Below the pieces are notes generated by a model. The model searched no databases and was not told where the DNA came from. It worked only from the letters and a program-made list of their open reading frames with translations. This document shows, piece after piece, positions 26,344 to 35,417 of a stretch of 64,000 nucleotides of DNA. How positions within the stretch are numbered: the stretch's first letter is position 1; every line of letters starts with the position of its first letter. The DNA is taken from positions 4,898,001 to 4,962,000 of the forward strand of contig NZ_CP009282.1 of NCBI RefSeq assembly GCF_000758605.1, read 5' to 3'. The position numbers and the translations under genes are program-made. This DNA is from Paenibacillus sp. FSL R5-0912 (lineage in GTDB: Bacteria; Bacillota; Bacilli; Paenibacillales; Paenibacillaceae).

Positions 26344-27591
26344 ATGAGTGAAGTGGTAAACAAAACGACGCTGGCCAAAGCGACCACAGGGGTACTCGCA
26401 AGCTTGACTACCGGTCAGAAGAATGAAGCGCTGCTTGTCATGGCCGCAGCCCTGCGCGCTGAAGCGGATTATCTTATTGCCGCCAACGCCGAGGACTTGA
26501 ATCGCGGGCGGCTAAACGGCACACCGGAGTCGATGCTCGACCGGCTGGCACTGGATGCAGGCCGGATTGATAGCATAGCCGAAGGCTTGCGGCAGATCGC
26601 CGTACTGCCGGATCCGATTGGTGACAATCTGGAAACCATCGAACGCCCGAACGGCCTTTTCATCGAGAAGGTCCGCGTTCCGCTTGGCGTTATCGGCATC
26701 ATCTATGAGGCCCGTCCGAACGTAACCGTTGACGCTGCGGGCCTGTGCCTCAAAACTGGCAATGCCGTGGTCCTGCGCGGCGGCTCGTCCGCTCTTTCCT
26801 CTAACCGTGCGATCGCAGAGGTACTGCACCGAGCTTTGGCGGGAACTGCAGTGCCGCCTGATGCCCTTCAGCTGATCGAAGATCCGGACCGTTCCTCTGT
26901 GGATGAAATGCTGAAGCTGAATGGTCTGCTGGATGTCATCATTCCGCGCGGCGGAAGTTCACTCATTCAGAATGTCGTGCTTAACGCCACGGTACCGGTA
27001 ATTGAAACAGGTGCAGGCATATGCCATACTTATCTGGATGCCACTGCCGAACCCGGGATGGCGCAGCGGATCAGCCTGAATGCGAAGGCGCAGCGTCCTT
27101 CTGTCTGCAACTCTATGGAGACCTTGCTCGTTCACCGTGATTTTGCCGCCAATCACCTGCCGGCTTTGGCGGAGGCCTTCCGCGGTGTCCATGTGGAGTT
27201 ACGCGGCTGTCCGGCTACAATCGCTCTTGTCCCTTGGGCTCTGCCGGTTACACCGCAGGATTTCGCCACGGAATACAATGACTATATTCTCAATGTCAAA
27301 ATCGTGGACACTCTTGAAACGGCTCTCGGGCATATCGCTGAGTACAGTACCAAACATTCCGAGTGCATTGTGACCGAGGATGCCGCGAATGCCGCCCATT
27401 TCCTGCAGGAAGTGGATGCTGCCGCTGTATATCATAACGCGTCCACCCGATTCACTGACGGCTTTGAATTCGGCTTTGGTGCCGAAATCGGGATCAGCAC
27501 CCAGAAGCTGCACGCCCGCGGCCCGATGGGGCTGCCTGCGCTGACTTCATGCAAGTACATTATCCATGGCTCCGGCCAAATAAGGGGATAA
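26344..27591 (+). CDS. proA: Glutamate-5-semialdehyde dehydrogenase (gamma-glutamyl phosphate reductase)
   Basis: 415 residues of the aldehyde dehydrogenase superfamily. Signatures: VPLGVIGIIYEARPNVTVDAAGLCLKTGNAVVLRGGSSA (NADP-binding), the catalytic Cys in RPSVCNSMETLLVH (near 259), and the C-terminal GFEFGFGAEIGISTQKLHARGPMGL typical of ProA. It reduces glutamyl phosphate to the semialdehyde. Translation is served by the GGGGGA at the end of the repeated leader. Confidence 0.97.
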   Translation: MSEVVNKTTLAKATTGVLASLTTGQKNEALLVMAAALRAEADYLIAANAEDLNRGRLNGTPESMLDRLALDAGRIDSIAEGLRQIAVLPDPIGDNLETIERPNGLFIEKVRVPLGVIGIIYEARPNVTVDAAGLCLKTGNAVVLRGGSSALSSNRAIAEVLHRALAGTAVPPDALQLIEDPDRSSVDEMLKLNGLLDVIIPRGGSSLIQNVVLNATVPVIETGAGICHTYLDATAEPGMAQRISLNAKAQRPSVCNSMETLLVHRDFAANHLPALAEAFRGVHVELRGCPATIALVPWALPVTPQDFATEYNDYILNVKIVDTLETALGHIAEYSTKHSECIVTEDAANAAHFLQEVDAAAVYHNASTRFTDGFEFGFGAEIGISTQKLHARGPMGLPALTSCKYIIHGSGQIRG

Positions 27592-27683
27592 GCAAGTGGC
27601 TTCGGATACAAGTTTTAGGGGAAGCAGAAGCGGGAAACTGCAGAGATCCTAAGCTAACATAACTTTTAGGGGGACTACCAGCC
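27592..27683 (+). repeat. Repeated leader element carrying the proC ribosome site
   Basis: The proA-proC gap has GGCTTCGGATAC, AAGTTTTAGGGG and, at its end, CTAACATAACTTTTAGGGGG before the ATG; the last block is nearly identical to that before proA. It is the most diverged of the four copies in the window. Confidence 0.65.
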
Positions 27684-28550
27684 ATGTGTCAGCAACCATC
27701 CATTCCACTTCTCAATATTAATATCGTTTTTTATGGCGCAGGCTCGATGGCTGAGGCAATTGTGCGCGGAATGATCACCCGGAACGTAGTGGAATCCGGC
27801 AAAATCATCATGCTAAACCGCAGCAGCAGCGAACGTCTGGCTGAACTACGCAGCCGTTATGGTGTTCTGGGTTACAATGCTCCTGAGCAAAAAACAGAAG
27901 CTCTGCGTACAGCTCCTGTAATTGTGCTTGCGATGAAACCTAAGGATGCTGCAGAAGCCTTGCGTAATCTGGGCCCGCTGCTGTCACCGGATCAGCTCGT
28001 GATCTCCGTGATTGCCGGACTTACGATCCGCACCATACAGGGTCTGCTGGGTACACAGCAGCCTGTAGTCCGCTCGATGCCCAACACCTCCAGCTCCATC
28101 GGACTGGGTGCAACCGGCATAGCCTTCTCCAGGGAGGTTGACGAGCAGAGCCGCCGCACAGCCCTTAATATCTTCGAAGCTGTCGGGTTAACAGCCGTAA
28201 TTGATGAGGAGCGGATGGAAACCTTAACAGGAATTTCCGGCAGCGGACCGGCCTATATCTACTACATGATGGAGGCCATGATTGCCGCCGGCATCCGCGG
28301 CGGACTGCCGGTTGAGCAGAGCCGCGAGCTTACGGTTCAGACCGTGCTGGGAGCTGCCCGGATGGTGCAGCAGACGGGTGAAGAACCTGCCGCGCTCCGC
28401 AAGAAGGTCACCTCGCCGAACGGCTCTACCCAAGCCGCGATTGAAGTGCTGGAACGCGGAGATTTTTTCGAAACGGTCATCGCTGCAGTTAACCGCTGTG
28501 CCGAGCGTTCCCGTGAAATGGGATCGGCTTTGGAGAAAGAGCTGCAATAA
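27684..28550 (+). CDS. proC: Pyrroline-5-carboxylate reductase
   Basis: 288 residues. Rossmann N-terminus (INIVFYGAGSMAEAIVRGMI, about 12-31), LAMKPKDAAEALR, VISVIAGLTIRTIQGLL, RSMPNTSSSIGLGATGIAFS, then the dimerisation domain with the ProC signature LTGISGSGPAYIYYMMEAMIAAGIRGGL and VTSPNGSTQAAIEVLE. It makes proline from pyrroline-5-carboxylate with NAD(P)H. The first 11 residues exceed the family core and a later start is possible, but none has a better ribosome site. It completes a full proBAC pathway; a terminator follows. Confidence 0.96.
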   Translation: MCQQPSIPLLNINIVFYGAGSMAEAIVRGMITRNVVESGKIIMLNRSSSERLAELRSRYGVLGYNAPEQKTEALRTAPVIVLAMKPKDAAEALRNLGPLLSPDQLVISVIAGLTIRTIQGLLGTQQPVVRSMPNTSSSIGLGATGIAFSREVDEQSRRTALNIFEAVGLTAVIDEERMETLTGISGSGPAYIYYMMEAMIAAGIRGGLPVEQSRELTVQTVLGAARMVQQTGEEPAALRKKVTSPNGSTQAAIEVLERGDFFETVIAAVNRCAERSREMGSALEKELQ

Positions 28551-28596
28551 TTCTTTAGCATTTGTTCATGTTACATTAACCCTATCTCCACAAAAC

Positions 28597-28636
28597 AGCC
28601 CGCAGACCGCTTCCCTGAAGCATCTGCGGGCTATTT
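28597..28636. terminator. Bidirectional terminator between proC and the AAC(3)-like gene
   Basis: Stem AGCCCGCAGA (28597-28606) with TCTGCGGGCT (28623-28632), flanked by CAAAAC on the left and ATTTGTTG on the right. It closes two convergent genes. Confidence 0.85.
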
Positions 28637-28652
28637 GTTGTCTGCCTTCCCC

Positions 28653-29453
28653 CTACCTGTGCTGCTCCATCCAAACCGTTGCCCAATCTACCAATGACCT
28701 GAGTTCCATTAATCTTACCTCTGCATTCCCGGCCCGGTGAATCTGCAGATTCACCGCCTGCTCATACTCCTGCCCCAATGGGACAAAATCACTGTCATCC
28801 ACTGCCTGTGTCGGGTAAGTTAACCACTCGCGGACACCATTCACCAAAACAGCACTGCTCTCATTAACCATCTGCTTCCCCGGATAGTCAGCTCGGGTCT
28901 CGGCCAGATGCAGCGATGTATTCTTGTCATAGCCTACGCCCATCAGAAGAATATGCCCGTTCAGCTGATACAATTTGTCCAGGGGTGAACCGGCGCCAAA
29001 GATATTGCTCAGATCATGGTCTTTTACCAGATACTCCGCATGTTTGCCGAGCGCGGCAAAAGAACGGGCCGGATGATCCGATCTGGTGGCTCCCGGCCAT
29101 TTCCGGAACATTTCTGCCACTACTCCCATCCCGATCGCCGGAGTAACTTCCTTGTCGTACGCAGGCCAGTGCTTACGAATGAGCGGCCACCACTCCGCAG
29201 GCTCTTCCCAGTGCACCCCGGTCTCAGGATCGAGATTCTTCCAGGTCTGCGAAGGCATCATCAGGGTGCCGTTCACACCGACAAGCTCCAGCAGCGCACG
29301 AATTAACGTCTCCGCCCCGCCAATCACGAAACCCAGTCGGCTGAGGGATACATGTACTATCAAGCTCTGTCCTTCCTTGATCCCGCAAGCCCTTAATTGT
29401 TCCACCAGCTCTTCCTTTGTAAGAATCTGCCTGGGTTCTTTACGTTCGGTCAT
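28653..29453 (-). CDS. AAC(3)-family aminoglycoside N-acetyltransferase-like protein
   Basis: 266 residues from the ATG at 29453 (GGGAGTGG upstream). The fold is that of the antibiotic NAT/AAC(3) family: LIVHVSLSRLGFVIGGAETLIRALLELVG (near 28-56), TLMMPSQTW, VAEMFRKWPGATRSDHPARSFAALG, GAGSPLDKLYQLNGHILLMGVGYDKNTSLHLAE. Authentic AAC(3) enzymes acetylate the 3-amino group of deoxystreptamine drugs. Chromosomal members such as B. subtilis YokD are widespread and need not confer resistance. No mobile-element sequence is adjacent, so it looks like a resident gene. True substrate unknown. Confidence 0.88.
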   Translation of the reverse strand: MTERKEPRQILTKEELVEQLRACGIKEGQSLIVHVSLSRLGFVIGGAETLIRALLELVGVNGTLMMPSQTWKNLDPETGVHWEEPAEWWPLIRKHWPAYDKEVTPAIGMGVVAEMFRKWPGATRSDHPARSFAALGKHAEYLVKDHDLSNIFGAGSPLDKLYQLNGHILLMGVGYDKNTSLHLAETRADYPGKQMVNESSAVLVNGVREWLTYPTQAVDDSDFVPLGQEYEQAVNLQIHRAGNAEVRLMELRSLVDWATVWMEQHR

Positions 29454-29490
29454 ACGCTCCACTCCCTTTTCTGAACTCAATATATATACC

Positions 29491-29525
29491 AAAAAGACAA
29501 CCCCGCAGTAAGCTGCGGGGTTGTC
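29491..29525 (-). terminator. Intrinsic terminator of the hbd-ackA-asnS-dnaD run
   Basis: Perfect stem GACAACCCCGCAG/CTGCGGGGTTGTC (29496-29525) with a 4-base loop, followed on the minus strand by T5. About 70 bp after the dnaD stop. Confidence 0.93.
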
Positions 29526-29596
29526 TCCGGTGTACCCTGGAAAGCAGTGCCCTTGAATTCACTTCATTCTATGACAGGCATGGTAACGTTATAATT

Positions 29597-30364
29597 TCAT
29601 CTTCCGCCGCTGCGGAATTTCTGGGAATAGGCTTTGACATCCTGGGCATTCTTCACCCGGTTGCGGGCCCATTCCAGCAGAATGCGGTCAATATAGCGGA
29701 AATGGACTTTCCCGGCGAAGACAGATTCCTTCAGTGCAAGCAGAATCAGCTCTTCTGGATACCTGTCCTCATCGACCCAGCCGGAAATCGACTCACATTC
29801 CATCGGAGACAGCGGACGGCCGAATTCCTTCTCGAAAATACTGAACAGACTGCGGCTCTCCTCGGTTTCCGTGCCCCCCGGCGCGGCCGGCCGGCCATAA
29901 CCGCCCTCCGGAGCAGGTGACCCGGAATAATGGGCAGCAGCTCTGGAACCAGGCTCACTCTCAGCTCGGCTTCGCTTCTCCTCCGAATACTCTTGCGAGA
30001 CTTCGGCCAGATAAGCACCGAGCTTACCATACAGTCCGGAGAAGTTGTAGCGTTCATAATGGATATCGCGAAGCTCGTCGTTATCTCCGTCGATGCTGAT
30101 GAATCCTTCCTTCATGAGCTTCTGCAGCTCACCGGCAATCACTGAGATACTGCGTCCAGTTACGGCCTGCAGCTCCTCGAGCGATGGGAAATCAATTCCC
30201 TCCACTTGCCGGAACGAGAGCAGATGAATCAGCAGCATTGCTTCACTGCCGGTCAGATTCAACTTCCGGTAATATTTCAAGAGTGCATAAGGAATGACGG
30301 CCATTCCGTTCTCCAGGCCGAAGGCTACGCCTTCGCCCCAGGTATTCCATCCTTTTCCGTCCAT
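29597..30364 (-). CDS. dnaD: DnaD-type primosomal replication protein
   Basis: 255 residues from the ATG at 30364 with AAAGGGGG upstream. The N-terminal DnaD winged helix (about 15-115: ALLKYYRKLNLTGSEAMLLIHLLSFRQVEG.., SLEELQAVTGRSISVIAGELQKLMKEGFI) is joined by a low-complexity linker (about 130-175, Ser/Gly/Pro/Glu) to the DnaB/DnaD C-terminal domain (FSIFEKEFGRPLSPMECESISGWVDEDRYPEELILLALKESVFAGKVHFRYIDRILLEW). DnaD helps DnaB load the DnaC helicase at oriC and at stalled forks. The linker is longer than in B. subtilis. It starts 24 bp after asnS, as in B. subtilis. Confidence 0.93.
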   Translation of the reverse strand: MDGKGWNTWGEGVAFGLENGMAVIPYALLKYYRKLNLTGSEAMLLIHLLSFRQVEGIDFPSLEELQAVTGRSISVIAGELQKLMKEGFISIDGDNDELRDIHYERYNFSGLYGKLGAYLAEVSQEYSEEKRSRAESEPGSRAAAHYSGSPAPEGGYGRPAAPGGTETEESRSLFSIFEKEFGRPLSPMECESISGWVDEDRYPEELILLALKESVFAGKVHFRYIDRILLEWARNRVKNAQDVKAYSQKFRSGGR

Positions 30365-30387
30365 ACTTAAGCCCCCTTTGCCCATCC

Positions 30388-31683
30388 TTACGGGTAAAGA
30401 CGGTACAGTGTACGAGGGAAGGCAATCGTTTCACGCACATGGTCCAGACCGCAAATCCAGGCCACGGTACGCTCCAGCCCCAGACCGAAGCCGGAGTGAG
30501 GAACGGAACCGTAAGTGCGGAGATCCATGTACCATTTGTAGGTATCCATCGAAAGATTATGTTCCTTGAAACGGGCTTCCAGGAGCGCTGGATCGTCGAT
30601 ACGCTGTGATCCGCCGATAATCTCACCGTAGCCTTCAGGAGCGATCATATCCGCGCACAGCACCACTTCTGGACGCTCAGGATGCGGCTTCATGTAGAAG
30701 GCTTTGAACGAAGCCGGATAGTGGGTAATGAAGACCGGCTTGTCGCTCATTTCGGCAATAGCCGTTTCATGAGGTGCACCGAAATCATCGCCCCAGGCGA
30801 TTTCATAGCCTTTTTCATTCAGGAACTTGATCGCATCATCGTAAGAAATACGCGGGAACGGCGCTTTGATGTTCTCAAGCTTCGAGACATCGCGGCCAAC
30901 CGCTTCCAGCTCAGCACGACAGTTCGTAAGTACAGACTGTACCACAAAGCTGATGAAATCTTCCTGCACGCGCAGGCTTTCTTCATGATCCGTGAACGCC
31001 ATCTCCGGTTCAATCATCCAGAACTCGATTAAGTGGCGGCGGGTTTTGGATTTCTCCGCACGGAAGGTAGGTCCGAAGGAATATACGCGTCCAAGTGCCA
31101 TAGCTGCGGCTTCCATGTACAGCTGTCCGCTTTGGGTCAGGTACGCATCCTCTTCGAAGTACTTCGTATGGAACAGGTTGGTCGTCCCTTCAGCTGACGT
31201 TGGTGTCAGAATCGGCGGGTCAACCTTCGTGAATCCACTCTCATTGAAGAACTGCTGAACCGCACGGATAATCTCTGCACGAATCACCATTACTGCCCGC
31301 TGCTTGGAAGAACGCAGCCAGAGATGACGATGATCCATTAGGAAGTCGACACCATGCTCCTTGGGCGTAATCGGATAATTCTCAGTAAGATGCAATACCT
31401 CTATGCCTGTAACCGTCATTTCATAACCTGACTGGCTGCGGGGCTCTTCACGGATAATTCCGGTAACATACAGCGAGCTTTCCTGAGTTAGGCTCTTGGC
31501 ATCATCCCAGACCTGCTCAGGTACTTCCGATTTGACCACAACGCCCTGGATATAGCCTGTACCATCCCGAAGCTGCAGGAACTGAATTTTACCGCTGGAG
31601 CGCTTGTTGTTAACCCAACAGCCGATAACAACGCTCTCTCCGACATGCTCATTCACGCTCTTGATTACACTCTTGTTAGCCAT
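30388..31683 (-). CDS. asnS: Asparaginyl-tRNA synthetase
   Basis: 431 residues, class IIb synthetase. OB-fold anticodon-binding domain (about 15-110: [32 protein letters not shown]), then the catalytic domain with motif 1 (near 135-165), motif 2 ([28 protein letters not shown], about 205-232) and motif 3 ([33 protein letters not shown], at the end). It lacks the insert of archaeal AspRS-like forms. The ribosome site is GAGGAGAG. No T-box is present in the 21-bp gap to ackA. Confidence 0.97.
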   Translation of the reverse strand: MANKSVIKSVNEHVGESVVIGCWVNNKRSSGKIQFLQLRDGTGYIQGVVVKSEVPEQVWDDAKSLTQESSLYVTGIIREEPRSQSGYEMTVTGIEVLHLTENYPITPKEHGVDFLMDHRHLWLRSSKQRAVMVIRAEIIRAVQQFFNESGFTKVDPPILTPTSAEGTTNLFHTKYFEEDAYLTQSGQLYMEAAAMALGRVYSFGPTFRAEKSKTRRHLIEFWMIEPEMAFTDHEESLRVQEDFISFVVQSVLTNCRAELEAVGRDVSKLENIKAPFPRISYDDAIKFLNEKGYEIAWGDDFGAPHETAIAEMSDKPVFITHYPASFKAFYMKPHPERPEVVLCADMIAPEGYGEIIGGSQRIDDPALLEARFKEHNLSMDTYKWYMDLRTYGSVPHSGFGLGLERTVAWICGLDHVRETIAFPRTLYRLYP

Positions 31684-31704
31684 GCCTAAGATCTCTCCTC
31701 TAAT

Positions 31705-32913
31705 TTAGCCGTTAATTCCTTGCACAATACTGTAAGTATCGCGTGCAATGACAAGCTCTTCGTTTGTCGGAACCACAAGCACCTGAACCTTGGAACCAGC
31801 CGTAGAAATGCGGCGCGGATCGCCGGAGCGAACCTTGTTCGCTTCTGCATCCAGTTCGATTCCGAGGAACGTAAGATTGTTCAGTACTTTTTCACGCAGC
31901 AGGGAAGCATTCTCGCCCACACCGGCAGTAAACACGATCACATCTACGCCGTTCATAGCAGCTGCATAAGAGCCGATGTATTTACGCAAACGGTACTCAT
32001 ACATTTCAAAAGCAAGCGTAGAATTAGGCTCGCCTTTCTCCGCACCGTCAATAATATCACGCATGTCACTGCTAACGCCAGAAATAGCCAGCAGTCCGCT
32101 GTGCTTATTCAGCATGGAATTCACTTCACCGACAGACAGCTCTTCCTTGTTCATCACATAAGGAACGATTGCCGGGTCAAGGTCACCGCTGCGTGTACCC
32201 ATCATCAGGCCTTCAAGCGGAGTCATACCCATGGAAGTATCTACCGACACTCCGCCAGCAACTGCAGTTACGCTGGCACCGTTACCGATGTGGCAAGTGA
32301 TAATCTTAAGTTCGCCCAGAGGACGGTCCAGATAATCTGCAGCAGCTTTGCTGACGAAATCGTGGGAAGTTCCGTGTGCGCCGTAGCGGCGGACTTTGTA
32401 TTTGTTGTACAGCACTCTTGGAATAGCATACATATAAGCCTTCTCTGGCATCGTCTGGTGGAAGGCAGTGTCAAATACAACAACCTGCGGTACTCCAGGC
32501 ATATTCACTTCAGTTGCCGTAATCCCCATCATCGCAGCCGGGTTATGCAGCGGCGCAAGGTCAAACAGCTGGCGGATCTTTGTCTTCGCATCTGCATCCA
32601 CAAGTGCGGAAGCTTTGAAGAATTCCCCCCCGTGTACTACACGGTGGCCGACAGCATTGATTTCGTTAATGGAAGCAATCACGCCATGCTCTTTGTCAGT
32701 CAGACAAGCAAGCACTTTGCGGATTGCCGTGTTGTGTTCAAGAATTTCACTTACTTCTGTTACTTCCTGTTTGCCGGTTGGCTTATGGTTCAGAATGGAG
32801 GAATCCATTCCGATCCGTTCTACCAGACCTTTGGCAAGTACAGATTCATCAGTCATATTGTACAGCTGGTATTTCAATGAAGAGCTGCCGGAGTTAATTA
32901 CTAAAATATTCAT
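31705..32913 (-). CDS. ackA: Acetate kinase
   Basis: 402 residues of the ASKHA fold. Signatures: NILVINSGSSSLKYQLYNM, NAVGHRVVHGGEFF, PLHNPAAMMGI, VFDTAFHQTMPEKAYMYAIP, RYGAHGTSHDFVSKAAADYL, CHIGNGASVTAVAGGVSVDTSMGMTPLEGLMMGTRSGDLDPA, VFTAGVGENASLLREKVL. It interconverts acetate and acetyl phosphate with ATP. Its ATG overlaps the hbd stop by 4 bp, indicating coupling. pta is not in the window. Joint expression with a hydroxyacyl-CoA dehydrogenase hints at overflow or short-chain acyl-CoA metabolism. Confidence 0.97.
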   Translation of the reverse strand: MNILVINSGSSSLKYQLYNMTDESVLAKGLVERIGMDSSILNHKPTGKQEVTEVSEILEHNTAIRKVLACLTDKEHGVIASINEINAVGHRVVHGGEFFKASALVDADAKTKIRQLFDLAPLHNPAAMMGITATEVNMPGVPQVVVFDTAFHQTMPEKAYMYAIPRVLYNKYKVRRYGAHGTSHDFVSKAAADYLDRPLGELKIITCHIGNGASVTAVAGGVSVDTSMGMTPLEGLMMGTRSGDLDPAIVPYVMNKEELSVGEVNSMLNKHSGLLAISGVSSDMRDIIDGAEKGEPNSTLAFEMYEYRLRKYIGSYAAAMNGVDVIVFTAGVGENASLLREKVLNNLTFLGIELDAEANKVRSGDPRRISTAGSKVQVLVVPTNEELVIARDTYSIVQGING

Positions 32914-33782
32914 ATACGGTCACCATCCTTGTCATACTTGAAGAAGCCTTCGCCCGATTTCGCACCCAGTTGTCCTGCACGTACCATCTTCTTAAGAATC
33001 GTTGAAGGACGATACTTCAGCTCGCCGTATTCGCGGAACATGTTCTCAAGTGCGGCAAGGACGGAGTCCAGACCAAAGCGGTCTGCCATTTCAAGCGGCC
33101 CGTTCTGGAACTGATAACCGATACGCATAGCATCGTCAATATCTTCAGGGGAAGCAACACCTTCCTGCAGAACGTGCATAGCCTCGTTGATGAACAGGCA
33201 AATGAGGCGTGAGCTTACAAATCCGGGGGATTCATAAATCATAACGCCTTTTTTCTCAACGATCTCATCAACAAAAGTTTTGGTATCTTCAAAAGTGCTG
33301 TCGGAAGTTTTCAGTCCGCGCACAATTTCAACCAGATCAACCTTCGCTACAGGATGTATGAAGTGCATGCCGATTACGCGTTCCGGATACATTGTCGAGC
33401 TTGCAAGCTCAGTCAAACTTAAAGTTGACGTGTTGCTGGCAAGGATAATGTGGCTCGGACACACCTGATCGAGCTGATTGAATACCTTTTGCTTCGCTTC
33501 CAGATCTTCAACGATGGTCTCAATGACCATATCGCACGAGCTCAGTTCAGCGAAATGTGTTACTTTCTGGATACGGCTAAGAATAAGCTTCTTCTCCGCT
33601 TGGGTAATAGCCCATTTCTCCAGCTGCTTGTCGAGACTGGTCTCGATCATTTCGTAGGAGTAGTTCAGTCTGTCTGCAGTTTTCTCCACCAGCATTACAT
33701 CCAGGCCCTTGGCTGCCAGCATTTCAGCAATCCCTTGACCCATTGTGCCACCGCCGATGACACCAATTTTTTTAAAGTTCAT
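32910..33782 (-). CDS. hbd: 3-hydroxybutyryl-CoA dehydrogenase
   Basis: 290 residues. NAD-binding Rossmann domain (IGVIGGGTMGQGIAEMLAAKGLDVMLVEK, 6-34; VIETIVEDLEAKQKVFNQL; ILASNTSTLSLTELAS; RVIGMHFIHPVAKVDLVEIVRG with catalytic His), then the helical C-terminal domain (FVSSRLICLFINEAMHVLQEGVASPEDIDDAMRIG). It oxidises 3-hydroxybutyryl-CoA or reduces acetoacetyl-CoA. It heads the run hbd-ackA-asnS-dnaD on the minus strand. No thiolase or crotonase is nearby, so the direction in vivo is open. Confidence 0.94.
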   Translation of the reverse strand: MNFKKIGVIGGGTMGQGIAEMLAAKGLDVMLVEKTADRLNYSYEMIETSLDKQLEKWAITQAEKKLILSRIQKVTHFAELSSCDMVIETIVEDLEAKQKVFNQLDQVCPSHIILASNTSTLSLTELASSTMYPERVIGMHFIHPVAKVDLVEIVRGLKTSDSTFEDTKTFVDEIVEKKGVMIYESPGFVSSRLICLFINEAMHVLQEGVASPEDIDDAMRIGYQFQNGPLEMADRFGLDSVLAALENMFREYGELKYRPSTILKKMVRAGQLGAKSGEGFFKYDKDGDRI

Positions 33783-33889
33783 TTAAAAGTCTCCATCCTT
33801 TCAGGTATCTATACTTTTGTATTGTACCTTGTCTGTCGTAAAAAATATGTAGCCCGACATATAATGATATCTTAGCATGTCTGAAAAGT

Positions 33890-33924
33890 AAAAAAAAATA
33901 ACCGGCATAAAGAATTATGCCGGT
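33890..33924 (-). terminator. Intrinsic terminator overlapping the end of the FtsH-like gene
   Basis: Stem ACCGGCATAA (33901-33910) with TTATGCCGGT (33915-33924), followed on the minus strand by a T-run (about T8). The last three codons and stop of the FtsH-like gene form one arm of the stem. Confidence 0.9.
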
Positions 33925-35417
33925 AAAAGGACACTGTCACGAAATTGACAACGAAATTGCTCTCCGGAGAGAACTTCTTCCTTCATTAAAATGTCAAGAG
34001 AGTAATCAAATACATTTCTTTGCTTATTGAGCAGGTCATTCGTGCGGACCATCAGTTCATCCAGAATTTTACTATTCTCTTTCATCAGCTCTTCAGTGGT
34101 TACCATTTGCAGATTCGCTATTCCGAGAGAGGTGAGTCCTGACTTCATCATCGTCTCTACAATATTCAGCGCCTGGTCAAAGTCTCCGCGTGAACCGGTA
34201 CTGCGTCCGCCGTAATACATCTCTTCGGCAGCTGCTCCGCCCAGGGCAATCATGATCTGATTCTCCAGATAATCCTTCGTGTACAAATACTGCTCGGTCT
34301 GCGGATTATGTCTTACATATCCGAGAGCCTGTCCACGCGGAGTCAGAGTAACCTGGCTAACGCTTCCCGGACGCAGCAGTTCAGCCATAATAGCATGTCC
34401 CAGCTCATGAATCGCTACCCGCTGTTTCTCTTCATGATTCGTTTCCCGGTCGGTCTTCTCACCCATCATCACTTTGTCAATGGCCATCGAGAGATGACGC
34501 TGCTCTACCTGGGTCAGATTCTCACGCATCATGTAAATCGCCGCTTCGTTCATCACGCTTTCCAGCTGCGCACCTGAGAAGCCATAAGCTTCCTCGGCGA
34601 TTTTATCCAGACTTACCGTTTCATGCAGCGGTTTGTTCTTGGCATGCAGATCGAGAATCGACTTGCGGCCTTTCTTGTCCGGCATGTCCACATGGATGTG
34701 ACGGTCGAACCGGCCCGGACGAAGCAGTGCGGAGTCCAGCATTTCCTTGCGGTTCGTTGCTGCTACCAGCAGAATGCGCGGGGTTTCATTGTTATAGATC
34801 CCGTCCATCTCGGTCAACAGCTGATTAAGCGTCTGATCGTATTCACGCTGCTGTCCGCCTTCACGCTTGCCGCCGATGACATCAATCTCATCGATAAAAA
34901 TAATGGCACTTTGCTTATTTTCCTTAAGCGCACGGGTACGGGCATCCTTGAACAAATCACGGACACGTCCGGCGCCGACACCGACATACATTTCCACGAA
35001 CTCACTGCCTGATGCAGCCACAAAAACTGAGTTGGTATAATGTGCCGCAGCCTTGGCCATCAGCGTCTTGCCGGTTCCCGGAGGGCCGGTCAGCAGAATC
35101 CCCTTCAGCGGGCGAATCCCGAATTTGCTGATTTCTTCATGCCGGATCAGAAAGTCCAGTGCTTCCCGCAATTCCTGCTTAGCGTTGTCCTGGCCGCCGA
35201 TTTCTTCAAAAGTCAGCTTGGAGGGCCCATTCTTCTTACGTTTCTTATCTGCGCCTGCATTTACCGTCAGACCGCCGCGAGCGTGGGCAATAAACAGGAG
35301 GGCAGCGACCATGCCGAATGCAATAATCACAGGGAAAATGTTAATCCCGACAAAAACCATAAAAATCAGCATGACCGGAACAAATCCGGCCAGCACCTCT
35401 TTCCAATACTTAGGCAT
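33915..35417 (-). CDS. FtsH-like membrane AAA+ zinc protease, short form
   Basis: 500 residues from the ATG at 35417 (GGGAGTG upstream). N-terminus: two closely spaced hydrophobic segments (about 8-45) with almost no external loop. AAA+ domain: Walker A GPPGTGKT (near 107), pore loop FVEMYVGVGAGRVRDLF, Walker B IIFIDEID, second region of homology ATNRKEMLDSALLRPGRFDRHI. M41 protease: HELGH (near 348) and the third zinc ligand Asp in GSRGDFDQALN. True FtsH has about 70-80 extracytoplasmic residues between its two helices; they are missing here. The upstream gene encodes a membrane-anchored external domain and overlaps the start by 8 bp. Probably a second, specialised FtsH paralog, possibly sporulation-related. 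Confidence 0.87.
   Translation of the reverse strand: MPKYWKEVLAGFVPVMLIFMVFVGINIFPVIIAFGMVAALLFIAHARGGLTVNAGADKKRKKNGPSKLTFEEIGGQDNAKQELREALDFLIRHEEISKFGIRPLKGILLTGPPGTGKTLMAKAAAHYTNSVFVAASGSEFVEMYVGVGAGRVRDLFKDARTRALKENKQSAIIFIDEIDVIGGKREGGQQREYDQTLNQLLTEMDGIYNNETPRILLVAATNRKEMLDSALLRPGRFDRHIHVDMPDKKGRKSILDLHAKNKPLHETVSLDKIAEEAYGFSGAQLESVMNEAAIYMMRENLTQVEQRHLSMAIDKVMMGEKTDRETNHEEKQRVAIHELGHAIMAELLRPGSVSQVTLTPRGQALGYVRHNPQTEQYLYTKDYLENQIMIALGGAAAEEMYYGGRSTGSRGDFDQALNIVETMMKSGLTSLGIANLQMVTTEELMKENSKILDELMVRTNDLLNKQRNVFDYSLDILMKEEVLSGEQFRCQFRDSVLLPA

Noticed and set aside
31720-32880. 386-codon open frame on the plus strand
   Set aside because: Antisense to ackA over its length, His/Cys/Arg-rich, without ribosome site.
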